Counted from the first letter of the stretch, positions 1-8,888 are shown. The stretch is 37,725 bases of DNA from Thiohalocapsa sp. (GCF_022340605.1 NZ_JAJDNQ010000043.1:1-37725); one strand, 5' to 3'. Numbers and translations: made by a program. Notes: generated from the letters alone by a model not told the origin.

Positions 1-4
1 CACG

Positions 5-310
5 TCAGGGCACGCGGTCCCCAAGCTCGCCGATCAACCGCTTCCCGTGCAAAATCGCGACGACAAGCTCGCGCTTCGGCTCGATCTTGTAGATGACCCG
101 ATAGCTATAGACGAATCGTTCCCGAACCGATTGGTTGTTCAATTCCGGAACAACGCGGCCGATGTCGGGAAACTGCTGAATCGATCGCGTCGTTGCCAGA
201 ACCTTCCTGGCGACGGCGCGGGCGTATGAGGGGGAGTCGCGCGCGATAAAGGCGGTGATATCCTCCAAGTCGTCCGCCGCTTCGGGCGACCAGATCAGTC
301 GTCGAGCCAT
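5..310 (-). CDS. RelE/ParE-family toxin of a type II toxin-antitoxin pair
   Basis: This 101-residue protein has the size and pattern of ParE/RelE toxins. It opens with a strand of the form RRLIWSPEAADDLEDI, followed by a helical hairpin (IARDSPSYARAVARKVL) and a 'FPDIGRVVPE' turn. It ends with the beta segments RFVYSYRVIYKI and VAILHGKRL typical of the family. ParE members poison gyrase and RelE members cleave mRNA; the presence of 'YRVIYKI' and no obvious RelE catalytic set favours ParE, but this is inference. Its ATG lies inside the 3' end of the upstream antitoxin gene (16-base overlap), the usual antitoxin-first arrangement that implies translational coupling. Confidence 0.9.
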   Translation of the reverse strand: MARRLIWSPEAADDLEDITAFIARDSPSYARAVARKVLATTRSIQQFPDIGRVVPELNNQSVRERFVYSYRVIYKIEPKRELVVAILHGKRLIGELGDRVP

Positions 311-483
311 TGCCGCATCCGTGCCATCACGTCCTCCTGCGACAACGTGCCTTCCTCAGCGGCGCGCTCCTCTCCTTTTTTGACCTTCTCCAGAACGTAC
401 AGGTGATACTGGATGTCTTCCAGGCTCGCGTCGTCGGGAAGTGTCCGCAACAGGCCTTCGACTTCGGCCTTGGCAGTGCTCAT
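295..483 (-). CDS. Antitoxin partner of the ParE-like toxin
   Basis: This is a 62-residue acidic and mostly helical protein (LEDIQYHLYVLEKVKKGEER) directly upstream of and overlapping the toxin. A GGAGAG ribosome-binding site sits about nine bases before the ATG. The C-terminal part (EDVMARMRQWLDD) resembles the toxin-wrapping tail of small antitoxins that pair with ParE toxins. No ribbon-helix-helix or helix-turn-helix is obvious by eye, so autoregulation by DNA binding is expected from the family but not shown here. The pairing with the following toxin is the main support for the function. Confidence 0.8.
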   Translation of the reverse strand: MSTAKAEVEGLLRTLPDDASLEDIQYHLYVLEKVKKGEERAAEEGTLSQEDVMARMRQWLDD

Positions 484-587
484 GGTCCGGCTCTCCAGGT
501 GTCAGGTGGGTGCCCAGCCGCGCCAACTCAGTTGTTCGGCCCGGCAAGCTTGCAGTGCAGCATAGCGCCATACCTCCCGGACATCAC

Positions 588-860
588 TCAGAGTGGCCTA
601 TCGTCGAACGGGTCACGCGGAACCCGCGGCGGGTTCTCCCGCTCCTGAAGTAAGTCTTCGGGCAGCGGCGCCGCGTCCAGCAACGCGAAGAGCCTCGCCA
701 ACCGCTCAGGCCGCGGTCGCGACGGCTTCGGCGTCAGGATGATGTCGCCGGAGACCTCGTCACGCCGCACCCATACCTCGTCCGCGGACAGCTCGAATCC
801 GTCCGGGAGGTCCAGCGTTTGGTGGGTGTTGGTCCTGTGGACCTTTGCTGTTGCGCGCAT
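588..860 (-). CDS. VapB-like (AbrB-fold) antitoxin, apparently orphan
   Basis: This 90-residue protein has the two halves of VapB antitoxins. The N-terminal swapped-hairpin DNA-binding half contains THQTLDLPDGFELSADEVWVRR-like spacing and DIILTPKP. The C-terminal tail (LFALLDAAPLPEDLL, then PRDPFDDRPL) would occupy the toxin. The ATG at 858-860 was chosen because a GGAGG site lies about ten bases upstream and family similarity starts there; the reading frame stays open further upstream without similarity. A VapC PIN-domain toxin would be expected immediately downstream, but the next 100 bases hold no PIN-like ORF. The next genes are the ParE-type antitoxin and toxin on the same strand, giving an antitoxin-antitoxin-toxin order. 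Confidence 0.8.
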   Translation of the reverse strand: MRATAKVHRTNTHQTLDLPDGFELSADEVWVRRDEVSGDIILTPKPSRPRPERLARLFALLDAAPLPEDLLQERENPPRVPRDPFDDRPL

Positions 861-983
861 CGTGGGTAGTCCTCCGGCTTGCTGGCCACAGCTTAGACCA
901 CAGCTCCTTGGCTTCGCGAGCTCGGGAGGCGGGGCTCCGGTCGCTCTCTCACGAGTGGGCCTGGATCGAGGGCAGCACCGCAT

Positions 984-1058
984 GGTCGGGGGCGAGACGC
1001 CCCCGACCCCAGTTGCCGGCGCGACGCCGGCGCTCCCGGGGCGGGACGCCGGCGCTCC
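984..1058. repeat. Palindromic GC-rich intergenic repeat, copy 1
   Basis: Positions 984-993 and 999-1008 form a perfect ten-base inverted repeat with the loop GAGAC. It is followed by two tandem copies of a unit containing GACGCCGGCGCTCCC (near 1023-1037 and 1045-1059). The 51 bases at 987-1037 match the reverse complement of 19181-19231 at 47 positions. The element sits between the VapB-like gene and the broken efflux gene and does not read as protein. Confidence 0.75.
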
Positions 1059-1069
1059 CAGTCGCGACC

Positions 1070-2707
1070 TCACCCCGTCGCCGTCCTGATCCACTCCACG
1101 CGCTTCCTCATCACTCCGTAGTACACCACCGGGATCACGACCAGGGTTAGCACGGTGGAGACGAAAAGGCCGAACAGCAGCGACACGGCAAGCCCCGAGA
1201 AGATCGGGTCGTCGAGGATGAACAGGGCACCGGCCATCGCGGCTACCGCCGTCAGCGCGATGGGCTTGGCGCGGACCACGGCGGAGTTGATCAACGCCGC
1301 TTCGAAGCCCTTGCCTTCTATGACCTGCTGGTTGATGAAGTCGACCAAGAGGATGGAGTTGCGCACGATGATGCCGGCGAGCGCGATCATGCCGATCATG
1401 CTGGTGGCGGTGAATTGCGCACCGAGCAGCGCATGGCCGGGCATGATGCCGATGAGGGTGAGCGGGATGGGGGCCATGATCACCAGCGGTACGATGTAGC
1501 TGCGGAACTGGGCCACCACCAGCAGGTAGATCAGGATCAGCCCGACGCCGTAGGCAATGCCCATGTCGCGGAAGGTTTCATAGGTGATCTGCCATTCGCC
1601 GTCCCATTTGAGGCTGTACTCGTAGGGGTTCTCGGGCTGCTGCATGTACCACTGATTGAGGCCCGGGTCGTCGGTGAGCTGGCCCGCGATCTCGAACAGG
1701 CCGTACAGCGGGCTGTCGGTCTTGCCCGCCATGTCGCCGGTGACATAGGCCACGGGCAGCAGGTCCTTGTGGTAGATGCTGTGCTCGCGGGTGGTGTCGA
1801 TGACCTCGACGATCTCGGACAGGGGCACGAGCTGCCCGCCCATGGAGCGCACGCGCAGCGCGAGCACCTGCTTCAGATCGGCCTTGTCGGCGGCGTCGTA
1901 CTCGACCCGGATGGGCACGGCGTATTTGACGTTGGCCCCGTGCAGGTAGCTCACGTCCTCGCCGGCGAGCACGGTCTGCAGCACCTGCGCGACGGCGGCC
2001 TGCTCGACGCCTAAGCGCGCGGCCTTGGCGCGGTCCACCTCCACGAGCACCTTGTCGGAGGGGAATTCCACGGAGTCGTCGATGTCGACGATGTCCGCGG
2101 TCTCTCCGAACGCCTGCCGCACTTGCTTGGCGATGGCGATCTGGCCGGCGTAGTCGATGCCGTAGACCTCGGCGACCAAGGGGGACAGCACCGGCGGGCC
2201 GGGCGGGATCTCCACCAGCTTGGCGTTGCCGTCGTATTGGCGGGCGATCTGCTACAAGGGCTCGCGCAGCCTGAGCGCAATCTTGTGGCTCTTGTCGTCG
2301 CGGTAGTGCTTGTCGACCAGATTGACCTGGATGTCGCCCAAGTGCGGCCCCTCGCGCAGGTAGTACTGGCGCACCAGGCCGTTGAAGTTGATCGGCGCGG
2401 CGGTGCCGGCGTAGACCTCATAGTCGGCCACCTCGGGCACGCTGCTTAGGAAGGAGCCGTAGGCCCAGCTCGCGAACAGCGTCAGCAACAGCCCGGCGAT
2501 GGCGAGCAGCGGCGTGATCTCGGTGTTCTGGAAGCGCTCGGCGATGCGACCGGAGAGGCCGAGGCGGCCGCCCTTGCGGTCATCGCCCTTGCCGTGGGCG
2601 TCCGCGCGAGCATGGCGACCGCCGACACGCTTGGATATGCTGCCGATCCGCGACAACACCCTGCGCGGCAGCCGTCCTGCATGCGTGCGGAGCGACGCCG
2701 TCCTCAA
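1070..2707 (-). pseudogene. RND efflux permease remnant with large internal deletion and in-frame amber stop
   Basis: The C-terminal half (1070-2215) is a clear RND inner-membrane permease: a porter subdomain (PPGPPVLSPLVAEVYG), transmembrane segments (GVGLILIYLLVVAQFRSYIVPLVIMAP) and the motif GIIVRNSILLVDFI. The same frame continues upstream across a single TAG at 2252-2254, between REPL and QIARQYDGNAKLVE, where the family normally reads through. Further upstream it carries the typical first cytoplasmic helix and TM1 ([20 protein letters not shown]). TM1 is joined directly to the second periplasmic region ([21 protein letters not shown]), so roughly 500-600 residues of a protein of about 1050 are missing. 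No membrane-fusion subunit gene remains next to it. I read it as a dead gene. The true start is unclear and is probably inside 2600-2707. Confidence 0.85.
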
Positions 2708-2748
2708 TCGCGACCCGGGGACACTGATCGCACCACGACGAGTTTTCG

Positions 2749-3615
2749 ATGAGCCACGACCAGAACTTCAAGAACCTGATCCTCGATTATCCCCACGACG
2801 CGGTGCGGTTCTTTGCGGCCGACGAGGCGGCGGAGATCGATAATCGAGCGCGCATCATCCCGATCCGCGAGGAGCAACTGAAGGAGCGACTGGGCGATCG
2901 GTTCCGAGAACTGGACATGCCGCTATTGGTGGAATGGCCCGACGGCCGCCGCGAGGCCCTGCTGTTCGTGCTGGAAGAGGAGACGGACACGTCCCGGTTC
3001 TCGATCCACCGCCTGGCCCACTACTGCTTGGACCTCACGGAGCTGTTCGACACGGAACGCGTCGTGCCCGTGGCGATCTTTCTGCGCGAAGGCAAGCGGC
3101 CCGAGGAACTGAGTCTAGGCGGCGACAGGCACCGCTACCTGAACTTCCGATACCTCGCCTGCGCCCTACCCGACCTGTCCTGGCAGGATTGGCGCAACAG
3201 CGACAACATCGTCGCGCGGCTCAACCTGCCCAACATGCGCTACGATCCAAGCGAGCGCGTTGCGGTCTATGCCCTGGCGCTGCGCGGTCTCGTGACGCTT
3301 GAGCCCGACCCGGAGAAGCGGCTGAAATATGTCGACTTCGTCGACATCTACGCCGACCTTAGCGACGCCGAGCGTGAACAGTATCAACGCGACTATCCCG
3401 AGGAGACCAAGACCATGCAGTCGTTGACCACCCGCATGCGCGACGAAGGCATCCAGATCGGCGAGGCGAACATGCTCCTGCTGTTACTGGAGGACAAATT
3501 CGGTCCTGTCCCCGCGCAAGTCCGCGCACAGATCGAAGCCGCCGATCCGGAATCGCTACTCCGGTGGTCCCGGCGACTGCTGAAGGAAGACAGCATCGAC
3601 GAGGTGCTGCGGTAA
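2749..3615 (+). CDS. Rpn/PD-(D/E)XK nuclease-like protein with C-terminal DUF4351-type region
   Basis: The 288-residue protein begins with [18 protein letters not shown] and contains the conserved-looking core [22 protein letters not shown]. Together these resemble transposase-derived Rpn-type PD-(D/E)XK proteins that are widespread in Chromatiaceae and cyanobacteria. The C-terminal 60 residues ([31 protein letters not shown], then the LLRWSRRLL helix) match the DUF4351 pattern. Such proteins are usually found in many copies per genome and their cellular role is unsettled; RecA-independent DNA transfer has been proposed for Rpn proteins. The ATG has no strong Shine-Dalgarno sequence. It is transcribed away from the RND remnant. 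Confidence 0.8.
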   Translation: MSHDQNFKNLILDYPHDAVRFFAADEAAEIDNRARIIPIREEQLKERLGDRFRELDMPLLVEWPDGRREALLFVLEEETDTSRFSIHRLAHYCLDLTELFDTERVVPVAIFLREGKRPEELSLGGDRHRYLNFRYLACALPDLSWQDWRNSDNIVARLNLPNMRYDPSERVAVYALALRGLVTLEPDPEKRLKYVDFVDIYADLSDAEREQYQRDYPEETKTMQSLTTRMRDEGIQIGEANMLLLLLEDKFGPVPAQVRAQIEAADPESLLRWSRRLLKEDSIDEVLR

Positions 3616-3639
3616 CCGACACCGCCAGCGAAGCCGCCG

Positions 3640-4209
3640 TTGCCGATCCCGACCCTGCACATCGACGACGAAGCACTCGCGCAACCGCGCCAACCCGTCC
3701 CGCTGCGCCACGCCTGCCTCGTCACCGGGCTCACCTGCGCAGAATTCCGTTACCTGCTCGCCGCAATCCACGGCGGCGAGCCGTGTCTGACGGCTTACGA
3801 ATACCGCCGTCCCCCCGAGTCGCCCCGCCAAGTCCCGCCCAACCACTACCGCAACCTCCTGCGCGACCCACCCGCCGAGCCGCCATCCGCCGCGTTCCTG
3901 AAGACCCTGCCCACCCATGACCTATCAGATCCGGCCCGAAAATCGACGCTGGCGCGCGGCGCTTTCTCGCTGGGTCAGCGTATTTGCCAAATTATTCGTG
4001 GTCTGTCCCTCAATATCGCATTGCTCGACTGGCAACCAACGACTCCACATCACCACCCGTCCGACGAAGACGCTCATGCTTCGAACTTCGCCCAATCTGT
4101 CCCCCACGCTGTAAGCGCCTGCAGGCACGCCCGGAGCGTACACCGCGTCTGCAACTTGGCACGCGAGCGTTGTCAAGAGGATATGCCAGCGGTCCGTCCA
4201 TCGCCCTGA
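3640..4209 (+). CDS. Hypothetical ORF, uncertain
   Basis: This open frame starts with a TTG 25 bases after, and in the same frame as, the stop of the DUF4351 gene. Codons are strongly GC-ending up to about position 3910, including HACLVTGLTCAEFRYLL and GGEPCLTAYEYRRPPESP, which looks like real coding sequence. After about residue 95 the codon use becomes ordinary and the text loses character, so the true protein may be shorter or frameshifted. I recognise no family. It could be a broken downstream partner of the DUF4351 gene. Confidence 0.3.
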   Translation: MPIPTLHIDDEALAQPRQPVPLRHACLVTGLTCAEFRYLLAAIHGGEPCLTAYEYRRPPESPRQVPPNHYRNLLRDPPAEPPSAAFLKTLPTHDLSDPARKSTLARGAFSLGQRICQIIRGLSLNIALLDWQPTTPHHHPSDEDAHASNFAQSVPHAVSACRHARSVHRVCNLARERCQEDMPAVRPSP

Positions 4210-4702
4210 CGACTCGTCAGGATTTGCCCCAGATCAACGGCCGAGCCCAAGCCGCGGCTGCCGCGTACGAATCTTCCCGCGCGACGCCATCCGCGCGGCG
4301 CTGGATCATCATTGGCCGGCCTCCACGATGCAGGGCCGTAGGATAACTCGGCAATGGCCGCTTCAAGGCTGAGGTAAACAACGCGTCCAGGCTCTTGGCA
4401 TCTGCGACACGAGCCGCGTAGAGAATATGCAATACGCGCATCAAGCCGGCCCCAACTACGCCTGCCGCTCGGCCCTTTTACTCGACCTCGTCGGGGCGCG
4501 GTGGCCGGTGTATTCGAAGGTCGAGGTGCGTAGCAAGCACAAAGCCGCCGTAGGATGTACTGGCGTCGTAGTTTGCGAACAATGGAAGCGCGCGCGCCCC
4601 GGCTTGTGGGTTGGCGGGACATTCGGGCCGCGCTCGGTCGCGGCACCGGGAGTGGCACTCCCACAATCGTTGCCAGCGGTTGCCGGCTCTTGGAGGCTCG
4701 GC
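4210..4702. other. Non-coding stretch before sbcB
   Basis: No convincing gene is seen here. A 75-residue minus-strand frame at 4217-4444 has no ribosome-binding site and no recognisable family. The only clear structure is the dispersed repeat at 4635-4666. Base composition is a little lower in GC than the surrounding genes, which fits decayed sequence. Confidence 0.5.
4635..4666. repeat. Dispersed 32-base repeat, copy 1
   Basis: Twenty-eight of 32 positions match 8802-8833, including CGGTCGCGGCACC and CTCCCACAA. It belongs to the same broad class as the other 'GTGGGAGCGCC' palindromic elements in the window. It lies just downstream of the sbcB stop codon. Confidence 0.65.
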
Positions 4703-6178
4703 TTAGATACCCGCGTCCATGACCCGCTCTCCCCATGCCTCGAGGTCGGTCAGCAGGTCGTCGGGCTTGGCATCGGATGACGGCTCGTCGTCCGACGCGA
4801 CGCGCAGCTCCGCGAGACGCCCGGCGTAGTCGTCGATGGTGATGGAGGCGCCGGCCTCGGGGTCGGTGAGGCGCTCGAAGCGCCATGCGTCCCAGTCCTC
4901 GCGCTCGGCCTCGGTGAGGGTCTCGGGCCAACTGCGGGCGCGCATGCGGAACAGCAGCGTCGGCAGCCTGCTGTCCTGAAAGCGCGGGTGCTCGGCGGCC
5001 AGCTCCGGCGGGGAGAGCCGGTGCAGGCGGGCCATCTCACGGATATCTTGGTCGGGGAAGAAGCCGCCGGAGTAGAGCATACGCTCGGGGTCCTGCAGGC
5101 GGCTGTCCGGCCCGCCATCGGGGCCGACTTGGGGCTCGCGGCGCTGGACCTCGCGGACCTTGGTGGCGATCTCGCCGGCGTGGCGGCGAATGAACGCCGC
5201 GTGCTCCGCCACCGACGCGGGGACGATCCGCCAGCGCTCGGCGGCGGTGTCGGTGAGGGTCTTGAGCGGCGCCAGCATGGGCACGGCGTTGGTCTTGAAC
5301 CCCTTGAGCGGGATGCGCTCGACACCCTCCGGCAGGTCCTCCGCGGCGGTGAACACCCGCGCGCGGATCTCGTCCACGGACAGGTCCAGCAGCAGCGCCG
5401 GGTCGGTGCGCAAGTCGAAGCACCAGCGCTGCTTGGGGTTGTCCTCCGCAGCGGCGACCACGGCCACCGGCGCGATGCAGCCGAGCGCCGCCGGGTAGCG
5501 CACGGAGACGTGCAACAGCGGCTGTCCGCGGTCGATGAGCCGGTCCACTGCCGCACGGTCGCGCAGGGTCAGCCCGTAGGCGAAGAGCCGCGGCTGGGCT
5601 CGGCGCAACAGCCGCGCCATGGCGATGGTGGCGCGCACGTCGGCCAGGGCGTCGTGGGCGCCCGCATGCGGGATGCCGTTGGCAGCGGTGAGGTGCTCCA
5701 GACGGAACGAGGTGACGCCCGGCTCGCGCTCCGGCCACTGGATGCCATTCGGCCGCAACGCGTGGGCGAGCCGCAGCGCGTCGATGAGGTCCCAGCGGGA
5801 GTTGCCGTTGCGGTGGGCGTGGGCGTACGGCTCCAGGAGGTTGCGATAGAAGAGCTGGCGGGTGACCTGGTCGTCGAAGTGCAGGCTGTTGTAGCCGACG
5901 CCGCACGTATCAGGCGCGGCGAGCTCGCGCTGAATGGCGCGGGCAAACTCGGCCTCGGGAATGCCCTCGCGCTCGGCGCGCTGGGGGCTGATACCGGTGA
6001 TTAGGCACGCGTCGGGCTGCGGCAGCAGGTCGTCGGCCGGGCGCGCGAAGACGACCAAGGGCTCACCGACCTCATTGAGCTCGGCGTCGGTGCGTAGCCC
6101 GGCGAACTGACATGGACGATCCACGCCCGGGTCGCTGCCCCAGGTCTCGTAGTCGTGCCAGTAGAAGCTGGCGGGCAA
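4703..6178 (-). CDS. sbcB: Exodeoxyribonuclease I
   Basis: This 491-residue protein matches ExoI (475 residues in Escherichia coli) along its length. It degrades single-stranded DNA 3' to 5' and acts in mismatch repair and in limiting recombination. The DEDDh nuclease residues are visible: D9 and E11 in HDYETWG, the Asp pair D102/D103 in HFDDQVTR, and H175 and D180 in AHDALADV. Other family signatures are NSRWDLIDALRLAHALRP and FRLEHLTAANGI. The later SH3-like and helical domains end in the usual LARLRVASDD-type C-terminus. It is transcribed alone, with 274 bases to rplS. Confidence 0.97.
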   Translation of the reverse strand: MPASFYWHDYETWGSDPGVDRPCQFAGLRTDAELNEVGEPLVVFARPADDLLPQPDACLITGISPQRAEREGIPEAEFARAIQRELAAPDTCGVGYNSLHFDDQVTRQLFYRNLLEPYAHAHRNGNSRWDLIDALRLAHALRPNGIQWPEREPGVTSFRLEHLTAANGIPHAGAHDALADVRATIAMARLLRRAQPRLFAYGLTLRDRAAVDRLIDRGQPLLHVSVRYPAALGCIAPVAVVAAAEDNPKQRWCFDLRTDPALLLDLSVDEIRARVFTAAEDLPEGVERIPLKGFKTNAVPMLAPLKTLTDTAAERWRIVPASVAEHAAFIRRHAGEIATKVREVQRREPQVGPDGGPDSRLQDPERMLYSGGFFPDQDIREMARLHRLSPPELAAEHPRFQDSRLPTLLFRMRARSWPETLTEAEREDWDAWRFERLTDPEAGASITIDDYAGRLAELRVASDDEPSSDAKPDDLLTDLEAWGERVMDAGI

Positions 6179-6354
6179 TGGAGGGCTCTTGGGCGTGGTG
6201 GTTGGCCGGAATCGCGGCAGCCAGGGTGGCGGATATGCTTCGAGACCGTGAAAGTATTGCTCGCAAAGCCGAAATCGAGCAGATCGCAGGTCGGATCAGC
6301 AATAGCGTAACCCCACCATCAACGACTTACTCGCGCCCTTACCTGGCGCCCATC

Positions 6355-6380
6355 GTCGGGTTACGCTGCGCTAACCCGAC
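6355..6380. repeat. Hairpin repeat GTCGGGTTA...TAACCCGAC, copy 1
   Basis: Two nine-base arms (6355-6363 and 6372-6380) flank the loop CGCTGCGC. The same hairpin, with the flanking 'CTACA-CGAATACTT', recurs at 20173-20198. It lies 73 bases past the rplS stop and could help end the rpsP operon transcript, but there is no T-run. Confidence 0.7.
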
Positions 6381-6452
6381 CTACACCGAATACTTGCACA
6401 GCCTCTTCGCTTGTCCGCCCACCAGGTTCTTGCTGGCCGCCTGCCGCTCGAG

Positions 6453-6815
6453 TCAGTTGCTTGAGCTGGGGCCGAGCTTCTCCTTGATGCGCGCGGCCTT
6501 GCCGGTGCGTCCACGCAGGTAGTAGAGCTTGGCGCGGCGCACGTCGCCGCGGCGCTTCACCTGGATCTCGGCCACCGCCGGGCTGTAGGTCTGGAAGACG
6601 CGCTCGACACCCTCGCCGTGGGAGATCTTGCGCACCGTGAAGGCCGAATTCAGGCCGCGGTTGCGCTTGGCGATGCACACGCCCTCGAACGCCTGCAGGC
6701 GCTCGCGCTCGCCCTCCTTGACTCGGACCTGTACGACCAAGGTGTCGCCGGGCGAGAAGTCCGGCACGGTCTTGGCCATCTGTTCCTTTTCCAGTTGTTC
6801 GATGATGTTGCTCAT
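6453..6815 (-). CDS. rplS: 50S ribosomal protein L19
   Basis: This 120-residue protein has the L19 hallmarks: [52 protein letters not shown] and a basic C-terminus ([20 protein letters not shown]). L19 sits at the 30S-50S interface. The ATG overlaps the trmD stop by four bases (ATGA), the last junction of the conserved rpsP-rimM-trmD-rplS operon. Confidence 0.98.
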   Translation of the reverse strand: MSNIIEQLEKEQMAKTVPDFSPGDTLVVQVRVKEGERERLQAFEGVCIAKRNRGLNSAFTVRKISHGEGVERVFQTYSPAVAEIQVKRRGDVRRAKLYYLRGRTGKAARIKEKLGPSSSN

Positions 6816-7588
6816 GTGTTTGGCTCCTGTTCAGCCGCGGTGCCGCCGCGGCCCCGCATGTATTCGTCCAGCAATGCCCGGTCCCGGGCGTCGAGGCCGC
6901 GCGCCCGCAGCAGGTCCGGCCGCCGCTCCCGGGTGCGTCCGAGCGCCTGCTGGCGGCGCCAGCGCTCGATGGCGGCATGGTCGCCGCTCAGCAGCACCGC
7001 CGGCACGGCCCGCCCATCGACCACCTCCGGGCGGGTGTAGTGCGGGCAGTCCAGCAGCCCGTCGCCGTAGGAGTCCTGTGCCGCCGAATCGGCATGCCCC
7101 AAGGCGCCCGGCAGCAGCCGGATCACAGCGTCCATCACCACCATGGCCGGCAGCTCACCGCCGCTCAGCACGTAGTCGCCGATGGACCACTCCTCGTCCA
7201 CGCGGGTCTCGATGAGGCGCTCGTCGACCCCCTCGTAGCGCCCCGCCAACAAAATCCAGCCCGGCGCGGTGGCGATGCGCTCCACGTCCGCCTGCGTCAG
7301 CCGCCGGCCCTGTGGGCTGAGGTAGGCGACGCGGCTGTCGCAGCCGGCCTGCACCGCTGCGGCCTTGGCCGCATCGATGGCCGCACGCAACGGCTCCACC
7401 TTCATCACCATGCCGGGGCCACCGCCGTAGGGCCGGTCGTCTACGGTGCGCTGCGCGTCGGTGGCGAAGTCGCGCGGATTCCATGTCTCGAGCTGCGCGA
7501 TGCCCCGGCGCAGCGCCCTGGCGACGACGCCCTCCCCGCTCAGTATCCGGAACTGTTCCGGGAACAGGGTGATGACGTCGAAGCGCAT
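6812..7588 (-). CDS. trmD: tRNA (guanine-N1-)-methyltransferase
   Basis: This 258-residue SPOUT methyltransferase makes m1G37 in tRNAs, which prevents +1 frameshifting. It starts with [13 protein letters not shown]. It contains the GGGPGMVMK segment, YLSPQGRRL, the knot motif [15 protein letters not shown] and [24 protein letters not shown]. Length agrees with the family. It lies 57 bases after rimM and overlaps rplS by four bases. Confidence 0.98.
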   Translation of the reverse strand: MRFDVITLFPEQFRILSGEGVVARALRRGIAQLETWNPRDFATDAQRTVDDRPYGGGPGMVMKVEPLRAAIDAAKAAAVQAGCDSRVAYLSPQGRRLTQADVERIATAPGWILLAGRYEGVDERLIETRVDEEWSIGDYVLSGGELPAMVVMDAVIRLLPGALGHADSAAQDSYGDGLLDCPHYTRPEVVDGRAVPAVLLSGDHAAIERWRRQQALGRTRERRPDLLRARGLDARDRALLDEYMRGRGGTAAEQEPNT

Positions 7589-7645
7589 CGATGCTGTCCT
7601 CGCAGAGCGGGCGGCCCGCGCCGCGCCCTGATCCAGAGTCCGAAC

Positions 7646-8179
7646 TCAGAAGTCCGGGTCCCAGTCCACCAGGATGCGCCGGCGCTCGAAGTCCACGTCC
7701 TTGACCACCTGCTCCCAGATGAAGGGCAACAACCGCTCGCGCTCCCCCTCCACCACCAGCACGTCGTTGGCGCCGGTGGGAAAGAGATGACTCACCCGCC
7801 CGAGATCGGCGCCCGCCAGCGTCTGCACGTTCAGTCCTTCTAGGTCGATCCAGTAAAACTCGTCCGCCCGCGGCGCCGGCAACTGCTCCCGGTAGACGGC
7901 GATTCGGCGGCCGGTCAGCGCGGCCGCGGCTTCGCGATCTTCACAGCCCGCCAGCCGGGCGACCAGCGCCTTGCCATGACGGTGGCCTTCGATCACCTCG
8001 GTCTCAACGCCGTCCACCAGCCAGGGACGGTAGCGCAGGATGTTCTCCGGCGGCTCGGTGTCGGAGAAGATCCGCACCCAGCCGCGCACCCCGTGCGGTG
8101 CGCCGATGCGGCCCAGCTCCACGAGCCGGCGCTGGTCAGTGGCCGCGGGGGCCTGTGCCGCGGTCGCCATGCCGGCCAT
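7646..8179 (-). CDS. rimM: Ribosome maturation factor RimM
   Basis: This 177-residue protein assists 30S head assembly. The N-terminal domain shows VELGRIGAPHGVRGWVRIFSDTEP, and the PRC-barrel follows from FYWIDLEGL (about residue 108) to the end (RRILVDWDPDF). The frame is open for another 218 codons upstream, but that part has no similarity and runs through rpsP antisense and repeats. I therefore place the start at the ATG at 8177-8179; an ATG at 8168-8170 is also possible, and neither has a strong ribosome-binding site. It lies 80 bases after rpsP. Confidence 0.93.
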   Translation of the reverse strand: MAGMATAAQAPAATDQRRLVELGRIGAPHGVRGWVRIFSDTEPPENILRYRPWLVDGVETEVIEGHRHGKALVARLAGCEDREAAAALTGRRIAVYREQLPAPRADEFYWIDLEGLNVQTLAGADLGRVSHLFPTGANDVLVVEGERERLLPFIWEQVVKDVDFERRRILVDWDPDF

Positions 8180-8259
8180 CACCATCCAAGAACGAGTTTG
8201 GCGAGTAGGGGCTCCACTGGAGGCGACTGGGGGGCGACTGGGTGTCAACTGGGCGTCGC

Positions 8260-8529
8260 CTAGGCCTCCAGCGGCGACGCCTCCGCCTGCTTGGCGGCCT
8301 CTTTCAGCAGCTTGGCGACGCGCTCGGTGGGCTGCGCACCCTGGCGGAGCCAGTGCTCCGCGCGGGCACGATCCACGCGCAGACGGTCGGCGCTGCCCTG
8401 GGCGCATGGGTCGAAGAACCCGATACGCTCGATGTTGCGGCCATCGCGGGCACGGCGAATGTCCGCGACGACGATCTGGTAGAACGGACGCTTCTTGGCG
8501 CCGCCGCGGGAAAGACGAATCTTGACCAT
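8260..8529 (-). CDS. rpsP: 30S ribosomal protein S16
   Basis: This 89-residue protein starts [20 protein letters not shown] and continues with [17 protein letters not shown] and the helical [20 protein letters not shown], the complete S16 pattern. It is the first gene of the rpsP-rimM-trmD-rplS operon, which is conserved across proteobacteria. Confidence 0.98.
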   Translation of the reverse strand: MVKIRLSRGGAKKRPFYQIVVADIRRARDGRNIERIGFFDPCAQGSADRLRVDRARAEHWLRQGAQPTERVAKLLKEAAKQAEASPLEA

Positions 8530-8609
8530 CGTTGGTTTCCGGTTGACTTGCCTGTTCGAGTGGTCGACTCACCCGGACCACAAGCGCTCCGGGCACAGCG
8601 AAACCCGCA

Positions 8610-8637
8610 ATTGTACATGAAGATTGCCGGAGTGGAA
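8610..8637 (-). promoter_or_regulatory. Possible promoter of the rpsP operon
   Basis: Read on the minus strand there is a good -10 hexamer TACAAT (8610-8615) followed by a G-rich discriminator (TGCGGG), as expected of a growth-rate-controlled promoter. Upstream at the usual distance is only a poor -35 (TTCCAC, 16-base spacer). The leader to rpsP would be about 75 bases. Confidence 0.4.
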
Positions 8638-8706
8638 GGCTTTTCGACGAGCGATGGACTATTCGGCGGCGGACTCGCCTAAGCGCCGCTTCTGGCGCGC
8701 CGGCAC

Positions 8707-8833
8707 CGTGGGAGCGCCACTGCCTTTTTTCGGCGTGATGAGGGCCGCCTGGTGGCCTGCGGCTTGGCTGTGGCTCGGCCCGTCGTGTGTCGTCTCGCCG
8801 CCGGTCGCGGCACCAAGAGTGCCGCTCCCACAA
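8707..8833. repeat. Imperfect palindromic element with copy 2 of the 32-base repeat
   Basis: GTGGGAGCGCCACT (8707-8720) pairs at 13 of 14 positions with AGTGCCGCTCCCAC near 8818-8831. The right arm is contained in the 32-base repeat (8802-8833) shared with 4635-4666. It fills most of the 359-base gap between rpsP and the alpha-E gene; nothing else is seen there apart from the promoter. Confidence 0.6.
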
Positions 8834-8888
8834 GAGCTCGCGCCGGCCGCCGCACCTGGAGTATCGCTTCCGGCTTTGTCAAATCGGC

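Noticed and set aside
484..587. Search for a vapC-type PIN toxin downstream of the VapB-like gene
   Set aside because: Only a 17-codon frame follows the antitoxin stop and no PIN motif is visible.
8180..8833. 218-codon N-terminal extension of the rimM frame
   Set aside because: It crosses rpsP in antisense direction-independent frame and the palindromic repeat, and lacks similarity. RimM proteins begin at the VELGRIGAPHG region.
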